Shown in pieces: positions 1 through 6,461 of a stretch of 6,553 nt of DNA. This DNA comes from Verrucomicrobia bacterium UBA1412. GTDB lineage: Bacteria > Verrucomicrobiota > Verrucomicrobiia > Limisphaerales > UBA1412. The notes below the pieces were generated by a model. It was not told where the DNA came from, did no database searches, and saw nothing but the letters and a program-made list of their open reading frames with translations. The stretch covers positions 1,599 through 8,151 of the forward strand of contig DBPU01000092.1 in NCBI GenBank assembly GCA_002305615.1. Reading direction: 5' to 3'. Numbering within the stretch: the first letter of the stretch is position 1; the number at the start of each line of letters is the position of its first letter. The position numbers and the translations under genes are program-made.

Positions 1-1301
1 GCCGGACGCCAGACCTGGGAGTGATCAGAGGTTTCGCTCATGACCAGGCGGTTGGCAGTGAGCTCGGCCGCGCTGGAGATGAGTCGCGAGACGTACCAGG
101 GGACATCTCCGGGCTGACTGGTCAGGCAATCCATACTGGGTGCATCCAGCCGCCGCAGACAGGCGAAGAAATTACCGTAAAAGGGAATATGCGTCGCCAT
201 CGATTCTTCGGAAATCAGGTGTCCGCCCGAGGGGATATTGTATCGGGCGCAAAAATTCTGAATCTGGCCGAAATAGTTTTCCGCGACTTTCTCCCCGACC
301 GTATTCCAGAAATCGTATTTGACGCGGGCGGCTTCTCCACGCGCACCGCAATCCAGCGCCAGAAGTGGGAGGAGCGGCATCAGGTCGTAGCCGTTACGCT
401 GTTCGAAATCTTCGGCGAAGCTCTCCTCCCAGGGCAGGCATCCGTAAGGCATCGGCTTGAGGAAAACGCTCATGAGGGAAGGCTCATCGGTGAAGGTCGC
501 CTCGAACCATTTGCTCAGGTCCTCGCCCATCCGCTGGGCATAGTTTTCATAGGTGAGCCGGGCAAATTCATGGGTGGCATCCTGGCTCAGGAGGTTGATA
601 TAGGGTATTTTCTCGTGGAGATTGCCGTCAGCGTGAGTGCCTTCGTAGAGACGGTCCCGGGTGATAATAAGGAGTGTGTGAGCAGCGGGAATCTCCGCCT
701 TGAATTGGCCTTCCTTGATTGAGGCGGATAAATCCAGAGCTCCCTGAAGATCGGGCTCGCCTTCTTTCTGAGGAATCGCGCGTGCATAGAGGAGCTTGCC
801 CGGCGGCAAGGTGAGCTCCAGGGTCTGGGCCTGGTTGCAGTGCCGGCTCAGGGTGAGCAAGCCCTCGGCCTCCCAGGCGGGGTTTTTGCGCAGCACCAAT
901 CCGCCCGCATTGCCGGAGGGGTAACCCTTTTCATCATAGAGCCAGAGGTTGGCGCCCTCATTTTTAGCCACTTCGATGGCTCTCTGGAAGGCGGCCCAGT
1001 GCTCTTCGCTCTCCATATATTTGTCAAAAGAGACGTTGCTGACAATGCCTCCAAATCCACGGTCCTGAAGCAGATTTTTGCGGGTGGCATCCTGCTGGTC
1101 ATGTGAATCGGGCCAGTTATGGATGATCTGCATAATCTTCGTCTTGGCCGGCGGCTGGGCAAATTGCCCCTTGAGCTCTTCCAGGGTAAGCTCCGGGGAC
1201 TCGCTTCCGGCAGCTGCCGTAGCAGAGAGCGCTTTCTCCAAACCGATACTTTGAGCTCCGATAATCAGAGCCACTCCCAATACATTCCTAATCCAACTCA
1301 C
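1..1301 (-). CDS. GH106-like (alpha-L-rhamnosidase-like) exported glycoside hydrolase, N-terminal part
   Basis: Reading the minus strand from 1301 gives 433 uninterrupted codons to the window edge, so the C-terminus is missing. The proposed start is GTG; an in-frame TAG lies upstream with no ATG or GTG between. The N-terminus looks like a Sec signal peptide: W3-I-R-N, a hydrophobic stretch at about 7-21, and a possible cleavage site after ALSA (24-27). The mature part has WLYDEKGYPSGNAGG at 120-134, close to the YDE..(W/Y)PSG.AGG signature I associate with GH106 and related (beta/alpha)8 hydrolases. It is followed by FTDEPSL (270-276), a GGHLISEES stretch (359-367) and MSETS (421-425). E273, E365/E366 and E423 are candidate active-site acids; which ones act is inference. 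GH106 enzymes release terminal alpha-L-rhamnose from pectins and other glycans, and usually run to about 900-1100 residues, so under half is visible. The substrate is unproven; a related uncharacterised TIM-barrel family is the main alternative. Confidence 0.72.
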   Translation of the reverse strand, partial: MSWIRNVLGVALIIGAQSIGLEKALSATAAAGSESPELTLEELKGQFAQPPAKTKIMQIIHNWPDSHDQQDATRKNLLQDRGFGGIVSNVSFDKYMESEEHWAAFQRAIEVAKNEGANLWLYDEKGYPSGNAGGLVLRKNPAWEAEGLLTLSRHCNQAQTLELTLPPGKLLYARAIPQKEGEPDLQGALDLSASIKEGQFKAEIPAAHTLLIITRDRLYEGTHADGNLHEKIPYINLLSQDATHEFARLTYENYAQRMGEDLSKWFEATFTDEPSLMSVFLKPMPYGCLPWEESFAEDFEQRNGYDLMPLLPLLALDCGARGEAARVKYDFWNTVGEKVAENYFGQIQNFCARYNIPSGGHLISEESMATHIPFYGNFFACLRRLDAPSMDCLTSQPGDVPWYVSRLISSAAELTANRLVMSETSDHSQVWRP

Positions 1302-1307
1302 GGGCGA

Positions 1308-1313
1308 ATTGTA
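1308..1313 (-). promoter_or_regulatory. Possible -10 element before the hydrolase start
   Basis: On the minus strand TACAAT (5 of 6 matches to TATAAT) ends 6 nt before the GTG. No convincing -35 hexamer sits 16-18 nt further upstream; TTTATT is the best candidate and is poor. There is no Shine-Dalgarno sequence next to the GTG. If the hexamer is real, transcription would begin at or very close to the start codon, giving a leaderless message. A chance match is possible. Confidence 0.3.
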
Positions 1314-1371
1314 CCCGAAAAACGGCTCGGAATAAACAGGAATTCTCTTCAGAGTGGAGGTCTATTCCTCC

Positions 1372-1387
1372 GCATCCGTTAGGATGC
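1372..1387. repeat. Hairpin 1: 6-bp perfect inverted repeat
   Basis: GCATCC (1372-1377) pairs with GGATGC (1382-1387) around a GTTA loop. It is the shortest of the four adjacent hairpins and lies nearest the hydrolase promoter region. Confidence 0.7.
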
Positions 1388-1397
1388 TCATTAATAA

Positions 1398-1414
1398 GGT
1401 ATGCGGAGCATACC
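1398..1414. repeat. Hairpin 2: 7-bp perfect inverted repeat
   Basis: GGTATGC (1398-1404) pairs with GCATACC (1408-1414) around a 3-nt GGA loop. On the minus strand it is followed by TTATTAATGAG. That is the nearest thing to a T-rich tail in this region, so a weak terminator for the type ISP transcript is possible but not compelling. Confidence 0.75.
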
Positions 1415-1424
1415 CATCTTACAG

Positions 1425-1445
1425 CCCGGGGTCGCAGACCCCGGG
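1425..1445. repeat. Hairpin 3: 9-bp perfect GC-rich inverted repeat
   Basis: CCCGGGGTC (1425-1433) pairs perfectly with GACCCCGGG (1437-1445) around a 3-nt GCA loop. Eight of nine pairs are G-C, making it the most stable structure in the window. No T-run follows on either strand, which argues against a canonical intrinsic terminator and for a REP-like palindrome or protein-binding site. Confidence 0.85.
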
Positions 1446-1497
1446 TACCATCCACCCCACATTCTTCCACGACCCCATCGGGGTCGCATCCACCCCA
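1428..1497. repeat. Two pairs of direct repeats linking hairpins 3 and 4
   Basis: CATCCACCCCA occurs at 1449-1459 and 1487-1497 (11 of 11 identical). GGGGTCGCA occurs at 1428-1436 and 1480-1488 (9 of 9). Each 11-mer lies on the same side of a hairpin, so the layout is two copies of a composite unit made of a conserved flank plus a palindrome, with diverged stems. Confidence 0.75.
1470..1486. repeat. Hairpin 4: 7-bp perfect inverted repeat
   Basis: CGACCCC (1470-1476) pairs with GGGGTCG (1480-1486) around an ATC loop. It begins 26 nt past the type ISP stop codon in the direction of transcription. It shares the GGGGTCGCA string with hairpin 3, so the two may be diverged copies of one element. 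Confidence 0.8.
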
Positions 1498-1501
1498 TAA
1501 A

Positions 1502-1531
1502 CAAATCTGTGCTAATCTGCGTTATCTGCGG
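1502..1531. repeat. Three tandem ATCTGYG units spanning the type ISP stop codon
   Basis: ATCTGTG (1505-1511), ATCTGCG (1515-1521) and ATCTGCG (1524-1530) repeat with 9-10 bp spacing; on the minus strand they read as CGCAGAT-type units. The run crosses the TAG stop at 1514-1512 and encodes the last residues of the restriction enzyme. From memory, and unverified, similar CGCAGATTA-type runs are dispersed in intergenic DNA of several uncultured bacterial groups. Confidence 0.75.
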
Positions 1532-4500
1532 TTGAATGCGCTTCTTCAAACTTCAGTTCGGGCAGTGATTCCATGATCTCCACGCTCTTGACGCTTAGAT
1601 GAATCACGCTCAGGAGCAAATCCAGAATATACCGCGGCTGCTCATGCTCACGGCTCCAGTCATTGGGGTCATTCCTGATCTGGCTCTCCTTATCCACGGT
1701 GACCTGATAGCGCTCCATGATCCATTCAATAGCGCTCTTCCCATTCACCATGTATTGATAAGCTTTTGCAGGGATATTCTCGATTCGCAGATCGCCATTA
1801 TAAATAATCGTATCTTCCCGATCTTTGGCGGGGAAACGCATCTTCTCGACCCTGTAGAATTCATATTCATCCTCCGGCTCCCGGGCCCCAATCACCTGAA
1901 CGCCCGGGCAGGGCCCCTGCGCCTCATAATTCAAATGCAAATCCGCCAGCTCTCTTCCTTTCTTTTGGAATTCGAGGAAATCCTCCAATTTCTCCACGAT
2001 CGGGATTTTCGGCAGCGACTTCTTCAAATCATCCGCAAAGCGCTTCCGGTACTGCGCCGAATGCAAGAGTCCGTAGACATAGTAGAAAATATGCTCTTTG
2101 GTTAGAGTTCCTTTTTTCACTCCATAGCGCGAACAGACCTCCTTCAGGACCCAATCGGTCACTCCATCCATCTGTGTGTATTGCCCTTCCAACTCCATTC
2201 CGGGCAATGTAGGTTCGCCTCTATCATTTTTTTCGTACCAATAGAGCGGAAAACACTGCCCATTAAACAGCATCTGCAGATCAGGAATACAATCGGTCAT
2301 CAATGCCGAAAACTCTTTCTTGCCTCCGACTCCATGCACACAAATCACCCGGTTCTCATGACGGGGCGTCGGGAAGAATTTTTTGCTTTGCCCCGGACGT
2401 TCAATAAAATTCACATCAAAATAAATACACTGTTGATAGAATGGCCTATACATTACAACGCGAGTATCTTTCTGATCTTTTTTGTGAACCACCCCATTCT
2501 CTAAATCATTTTTCAAATTAACAGTCCAGGATATTTTTTTTGAGTCTCGATCGATAAAATCTTCAACTTTAAGTGAATTATTATTCGAGGTCGCATTTGA
2601 ATATGCTTTCTGCTGTTCATTATAAAAAGCAATCATACGCTGCATATTATCCGTAACTACTCTTAATGATGAATTATAGACCCAAGGATCTCTGTTTGTT
2701 GCCATTCCCAAAGAATAAGTGCTGAAAAATGAGTGGGCATTCAGATCAAATTTCTTTGGCGGAAACAGCGGAAGGAGGGAGTCGAATAAGCCGTCGCGCT
2801 GGTTGATCCAGTCTTGCTTTTCGTTGGGATGGATAGCCTTCCACTCAATCTTTTCGGAACGGATACTTCTGAAATTCTTTATCCTTTTTAGTTTCTCTTC
2901 ATGGCTCAGATAATCACCGATATCGTAATAATGAATTTTGGCTTTCCCATGATGCTCGGGTTTCTTGACGAGAAGGGTCATACAGATCGGAGTTCGGGAG
3001 CCTAAGCCAAATACTCCATCCCCTTCTTTGCGCCTCATTTCCCCAGATGTCCTACAATTTCCTCTCAGGTTCATCACGTAAATGCCGGAGAATTCCTCTT
3101 CCAAGCATTTACGGAAACCATCGTGGCCCAGCCCGTCGAGCCAGGCTCCGTTGCTGATAAAGGCGATGACGCCGCCCTTATCATGGGCGCTAATGCGGTC
3201 GCTGGCCCAGCGGAAAGCCTTGATATAGGAGTCATATAAGCCTCTTCGAAGATTCGCTTTGCTGTTTACTACGTAAGTTTCTTCAATTCTGCTGTCGAGT
3301 TTCGGGTATTTCAGATTCTGTGCATTGTCGTTGGCGCTCTTTTGTCCGATGGAATAGGGAGGATTGGCGATAATGACCCTTACCGGGGCATTCTTCTGCT
3401 TATTGAGGCGGTCGGAGTTTTCCTTGAAGAGCCGGCTGAAGATGTCGTTTTCCCCATGTTCATTCAAGTTGAAGGTATCGGTCAGGCAGATTCCCTCATA
3501 GCGCAGATATTCTTTGCGTCCCGTCACTTCGTGGAAAACGCTCTCGATATTGACGTCGGCAATGTAGTAGGCCAGGAGCACGAGCTCATTGCAGTGGATT
3601 TCATCCCGGTATTTGCGCTCCATATCCTCCGGGCGAATGAGGCCCGATTGGAGAAGCCGGGTGATAAAAGTTCCCGTCCCGACGAAGGGGTCCAGGATAT
3701 GGACATTTTCATCGGAGATGGAGCAGTTGAATTCCTTCTTCAAGATATCCTCGACGGAGTGGAGCATGAAATCGACGCATTCCACCGGAGTATAGACGAT
3801 GCCCAGCTTTTCAACGGTCAGCGGGAAAGCCCCTTTGAAGAATTTTTCATAGAGGTTCTTAATGATGGTCTGTTTGCCGGCCAGGTTATCGATTTTGCCT
3901 ACGTTGACTTTGACGCTTTCATAGAAATTAACCAGAACGGCGGTATCCTTATCGAACGCCTCTTCCTGGAGAAGATTGACCATCTCCTGGATGGAGCAGC
4001 TGACGGTGTTATTTTTGACAAATTCATAATCTTCGAAAAGGGTGTCGAAGACCGGCCGCGTAATGAGGTGCTGAGCCAGCATTTCGATGGCCTGAGTTTC
4101 ATCGATTGAGGGATTGAGGTTATCCCGCAATCCTTCCAGGTATTCTTCAAATTTCTTCCGATGTTTGCCTTCATTGACGACGAGATTTTTGATTCGCTTA
4201 ATAAATTTCCGGGCGATCTGGCCGACCTCTTTTGCCCAGTTTTCCCAGTAGAGCCGCTCGCCACAGTTGAGAACCAGCCTGGCATAGAGGCCATCGGTCA
4301 ATTCGCCGAAGAAGTTATTTAATTTTTGTGCAATCTCGGCATTTTCAAGAATTCTGGCATCCCGTTGATCTTGAGAATCCGAAAGCGCATCTTGCCCCAC
4401 AGAAAAACCGGGAGCACCGATCAGGACCTTGCCTGATTTATCCTTGTTGAGGTCAATCTGGTTTACATAGGCATTGAAATGATCATCATGAGCCCGCAGC

Positions 4501-6461
4501 GCATTGAGAATCTCCCAGATGACCGAGTAGGCTTCATTACTATCCAGTGCATCTTTGGCCGGGATGCCCGGGGGAACCACCACGGGAATAATGATATAGC
4601 CATATTTCTTCTCGCCCTCCTGACCTTTGCGGAAATTGCGCATGACCCGTCCCACCGATTGGACGACATCGATATGGCTATTGCGGGAGGAGAGGAAAAT
4701 AACGGCATCCAGAGCCGGGACATCCACCCCTTCAGAGAGGCAGCGGACATTGGAGACGATCCGGCACTCCCGCTTGTCCTCGGGCTCTTCTTTGAGCCAG
4801 GAGATGATTTCATTCCTCGCCACGGCATTCATGGTGCCGTCGATATGTTTCGCCTGAATCCGGACCGAGTGAGCCTTCTCCCGATTGTTGAGAATCTCAT
4901 TGTATTGCTCGGAAACTTTGGGAAGAACCAAGGCCGTATTTTTGGAAGTACCGGGTTTGAGCTCGTTGCCGATCTGAGAGCAGAAGGCGACGGCCCTCCT
5001 CATCATGCGGGGATCCACCTCCCAGGTTTTGCCATCATCGCCGCGAATTTTTTTGGAAAGCCCGTTGATGACCCCGATGAGCTTGCTCGTGTCGTCATAA
5101 TTGAGCTCTTTTTTATCGCCATTCTTTACGTCGCGCAGGATGTTGGCGGGAATAGAATCTTCGTTCACGGTCAGCACCAGCACTTTGTAATCGGTGAGGA
5201 GCCCGTTTTTCACGGCATTGCTGAAATTGAGTCTGTGGAACTCCCGGCCATAGAGTTTCTCGTCATCCATGGAGCAAAGAACGCAATCCTTGAGCGAGGC
5301 TTTGACCTTCGCACCTTGACCGTAAATTCGGGGAGTTGCCGTCATGTAGAGCCGCTTTTTCCCCCGGACTTTCTCATTGTCGTGAATTTTGGTAAACTCG
5401 CTCTCGTCCTCGGTGGAGAGCTTCACGCCGGTCGTCCGGTGCGCTTCGTCGCAGATAATGAGGTCAAATTCACCATATTCCCCGTTCGTCTCGAGGAGAA
5501 GCTTTTTTTGTGCCTCTGAAACGGCATCCACCGATTGATAGGTGGAAAAAACCACCACGAGACCCTTATGTTCTCTATGCCCTCGCAGGCGTTCTTTTAT
5601 CGCCACGGGGTTCGTCGTAGCCGGCAGTGCCAAATCCACTGATGAATCGGGGTTGTCTTCCTTGATCTTTTTGGAAGCTTTGATATCCGAGCAAATGCAG
5701 ACGGCTTTTATACCGCCTTCCGAATCGATATGCCAGGCATTCAGGGTCTGGTTCAAGAGAGCGATGGAGGGCACCATGAAGAGGATTAATCCCTTCTCAC
5801 CAATCAGGTTCTCGGCAATCTTGAGCGCAGTAAAGGTCTTGCCCGTACCGCAAGCCATGATGAGCTTGCCCCTGTCATTGTCTTTGAAATGCGCGGCGGC
5901 TTCCTGGACAGCCTTTTCCTGATGAGGGAAGAGCCCCTTCTTTTCGGAAACTAAGGCCTGCTTTCCCTCAAATCCGCTCAGCAGCTTATCCCAGTCGACC
6001 GAAGACTCCTCCAGATCGCGCAACCCAATACGGTTTACCGGCGGCGTCTGCTTCTGGATGGCCTCCTCGGCATTGGTGCCCCACCGTTCGGTCGTCGATA
6101 TCCAGAGACGATTGGAGAATTGAAGCTTCTGCCCGCTCTCCGGCTCGGTGAAACTCCGGCTGGAAGTCGCCAGAAACGAATCTACTGCGGGTTTATCAAT
6201 GGTGGTACCCTCGGCGTAGCATTTGCATTGAATGGCCCAGTATTGCCCCCACTGGGTTTTGGCGACCAGGTCAATGCCGACATCTTTGCCTCCAAAGCTA
6301 TCTCTGCAGGGGAAGTCACTCCACATCCAGACCTTTTCCAAGTCAGAATAACGTCGGTCCGCGCGCAACCAGTCCCGCATGAGTTTTTCAAATTCATACC
6401 CTTTTCCACGTTCCGTAAGGGATTCCTCCCGAATTTTTTTAAGTATATCCTGAAAATTCAT
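1512..6461 (-). CDS. Type ISP restriction-modification enzyme (nuclease-translocase-methyltransferase-specificity in one chain)
   Basis: A complete 1649-residue cytoplasmic defence enzyme. Domains in order: (1) Mrr-like PD-(D/E)XK nuclease, about 1-165, with G-I-D64 and Q78-C-K80; (2) SF2 helicase/translocase, about 175-650, with Walker A ACGTGKT (203-209), DEAH (338-341), TATPR (374-378), SEGVD (576-580) and QSVGRVMR (601-608); (3) a helical coupler, about 650-880; (4) gamma-class N6-adenine methyltransferase, about 880-1200, with YTP (890-892), LDPFVGTGTF (923-932) and the catalytic NPPYS (1033-1037); (5) a target-recognition region, about 1200-1640. The order and length match LlaGI/LlaBIII. 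Enzymes of that family methylate adenine on one strand of an asymmetric site, translocate using ATP, and cut when two convergent molecules collide. The ATG at 6461 gives a family-like N-terminus but has no Shine-Dalgarno sequence. All motifs look intact, so activity is likely; the recognition sequence cannot be read from the protein. Residues about 1235-1354 are encoded by AT-rich DNA, and the last residues lie in a repeat. Confidence 0.96.
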   Translation of the reverse strand: MNFQDILKKIREESLTERGKGYEFEKLMRDWLRADRRYSDLEKVWMWSDFPCRDSFGGKDVGIDLVAKTQWGQYWAIQCKCYAEGTTIDKPAVDSFLATSSRSFTEPESGQKLQFSNRLWISTTERWGTNAEEAIQKQTPPVNRIGLRDLEESSVDWDKLLSGFEGKQALVSEKKGLFPHQEKAVQEAAAHFKDNDRGKLIMACGTGKTFTALKIAENLIGEKGLILFMVPSIALLNQTLNAWHIDSEGGIKAVCICSDIKASKKIKEDNPDSSVDLALPATTNPVAIKERLRGHREHKGLVVVFSTYQSVDAVSEAQKKLLLETNGEYGEFDLIICDEAHRTTGVKLSTEDESEFTKIHDNEKVRGKKRLYMTATPRIYGQGAKVKASLKDCVLCSMDDEKLYGREFHRLNFSNAVKNGLLTDYKVLVLTVNEDSIPANILRDVKNGDKKELNYDDTSKLIGVINGLSKKIRGDDGKTWEVDPRMMRRAVAFCSQIGNELKPGTSKNTALVLPKVSEQYNEILNNREKAHSVRIQAKHIDGTMNAVARNEIISWLKEEPEDKRECRIVSNVRCLSEGVDVPALDAVIFLSSRNSHIDVVQSVGRVMRNFRKGQEGEKKYGYIIIPVVVPPGIPAKDALDSNEAYSVIWEILNALRAHDDHFNAYVNQIDLNKDKSGKVLIGAPGFSVGQDALSDSQDQRDARILENAEIAQKLNNFFGELTDGLYARLVLNCGERLYWENWAKEVGQIARKFIKRIKNLVVNEGKHRKKFEEYLEGLRDNLNPSIDETQAIEMLAQHLITRPVFDTLFEDYEFVKNNTVSCSIQEMVNLLQEEAFDKDTAVLVNFYESVKVNVGKIDNLAGKQTIIKNLYEKFFKGAFPLTVEKLGIVYTPVECVDFMLHSVEDILKKEFNCSISDENVHILDPFVGTGTFITRLLQSGLIRPEDMERKYRDEIHCNELVLLAYYIADVNIESVFHEVTGRKEYLRYEGICLTDTFNLNEHGENDIFSRLFKENSDRLNKQKNAPVRVIIANPPYSIGQKSANDNAQNLKYPKLDSRIEETYVVNSKANLRRGLYDSYIKAFRWASDRISAHDKGGVIAFISNGAWLDGLGHDGFRKCLEEEFSGIYVMNLRGNCRTSGEMRRKEGDGVFGLGSRTPICMTLLVKKPEHHGKAKIHYYDIGDYLSHEEKLKRIKNFRSIRSEKIEWKAIHPNEKQDWINQRDGLFDSLLPLFPPKKFDLNAHSFFSTYSLGMATNRDPWVYNSSLRVVTDNMQRMIAFYNEQQKAYSNATSNNNSLKVEDFIDRDSKKISWTVNLKNDLENGVVHKKDQKDTRVVMYRPFYQQCIYFDVNFIERPGQSKKFFPTPRHENRVICVHGVGGKKEFSALMTDCIPDLQMLFNGQCFPLYWYEKNDRGEPTLPGMELEGQYTQMDGVTDWVLKEVCSRYGVKKGTLTKEHIFYYVYGLLHSAQYRKRFADDLKKSLPKIPIVEKLEDFLEFQKKGRELADLHLNYEAQGPCPGVQVIGAREPEDEYEFYRVEKMRFPAKDREDTIIYNGDLRIENIPAKAYQYMVNGKSAIEWIMERYQVTVDKESQIRNDPNDWSREHEQPRYILDLLLSVIHLSVKSVEIMESLPELKFEEAHSTADNAD
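2401..2760. other. AT-rich block inside the target-recognition region
   Basis: A hand count gives 119 G+C in 360 bases (33%), against about 55% in the 60-base lines on either side and 62-65% in sampled lines from the helicase and methyltransferase parts (4981-5040, 3121-3180). It encodes residues about 1235-1354, between the methyltransferase core and the end of the specificity region. A second, shorter dip to about 32% lies at 2881-2940. The reading frame is kept throughout. Confidence 0.75.
2534..2541. repeat. Eight-base homopolymer (A8 on the coding strand) in the specificity region
   Basis: Codons 1307-1310 of the type ISP gene (Ser-Lys-Lys-Ile) contain a run of eight A on the coding strand, the longest homopolymer I found in the gene. 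Seven-base runs occur at 2227-2233, 5048-5054, 5503-5509 and 6434-6440, the last at codons 8-10. Slippage here would truncate the enzyme within its target-recognition part. Eight bases is at the lower limit for a phase-variable tract. Confidence 0.5.

Larger units (their letters stand above)
1302..1511. other. Palindrome-rich intergenic region between the two genes
   Basis: These 210 bp separate the stop of the type ISP gene from the start of the hydrolase. No credible gene lies in it. It holds four perfect inverted repeats with 3-4 nt loops, a weaker fifth one (GGAGG/CCTCC at 1356-1360 and 1367-1371, 6-nt loop), two pairs of direct repeats, and part of a tandem ATCTGYG run. None of the hairpins is followed by a convincing U-tract on either strand, so canonical intrinsic terminators are not evident, although the structures could still slow transcription or protect mRNA ends. 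Confidence 0.85.

Noticed and set aside
21..722. Plus-strand open frame of 233 codons at the left end
   Set aside because: It is antisense to the hydrolase frame, which has family motifs and a signal peptide; this translation resembles no known protein.
1398..1445. Intrinsic (rho-independent) terminator for the type ISP gene
   Set aside because: The stems are good, but neither strand has a run of T after them; TTATTAAT after hairpin 2 is too weak to call.
1288..1470. Minus-strand frame of 60 codons in the intergenic region
   Set aside because: It is made of palindromes and overlaps the hydrolase start in another frame; no ribosome site and no conserved-looking sequence.
1372..1531. CRISPR array
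   Set aside because: The repeats are short, unequal in sequence and spacing, and have no spacer-like segments of constant length.
3342..4109. Plus-strand open frame of 255 codons antisense to the coupler and methyltransferase part
   Set aside because: It is a mirror of the real gene, rich in acidic and hydrophobic residues with no motif, and overlaps the sequence encoding LDPFVGTGTF.
4479..5519. Plus-strand open frame of 346 codons antisense to the helicase part
   Set aside because: It lies entirely opposite conserved DEAH helicase motifs. The translation shows no recognisable domain, and long antisense frames are expected opposite GC-rich codons.
1512..6461. Multi-gene defence system (BREX, DISARM or classical type I with separate HsdR, HsdM and HsdS)
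   Set aside because: All activities are in one continuous frame and the neighbour is a glycosidase; no partner gene is visible in the window.
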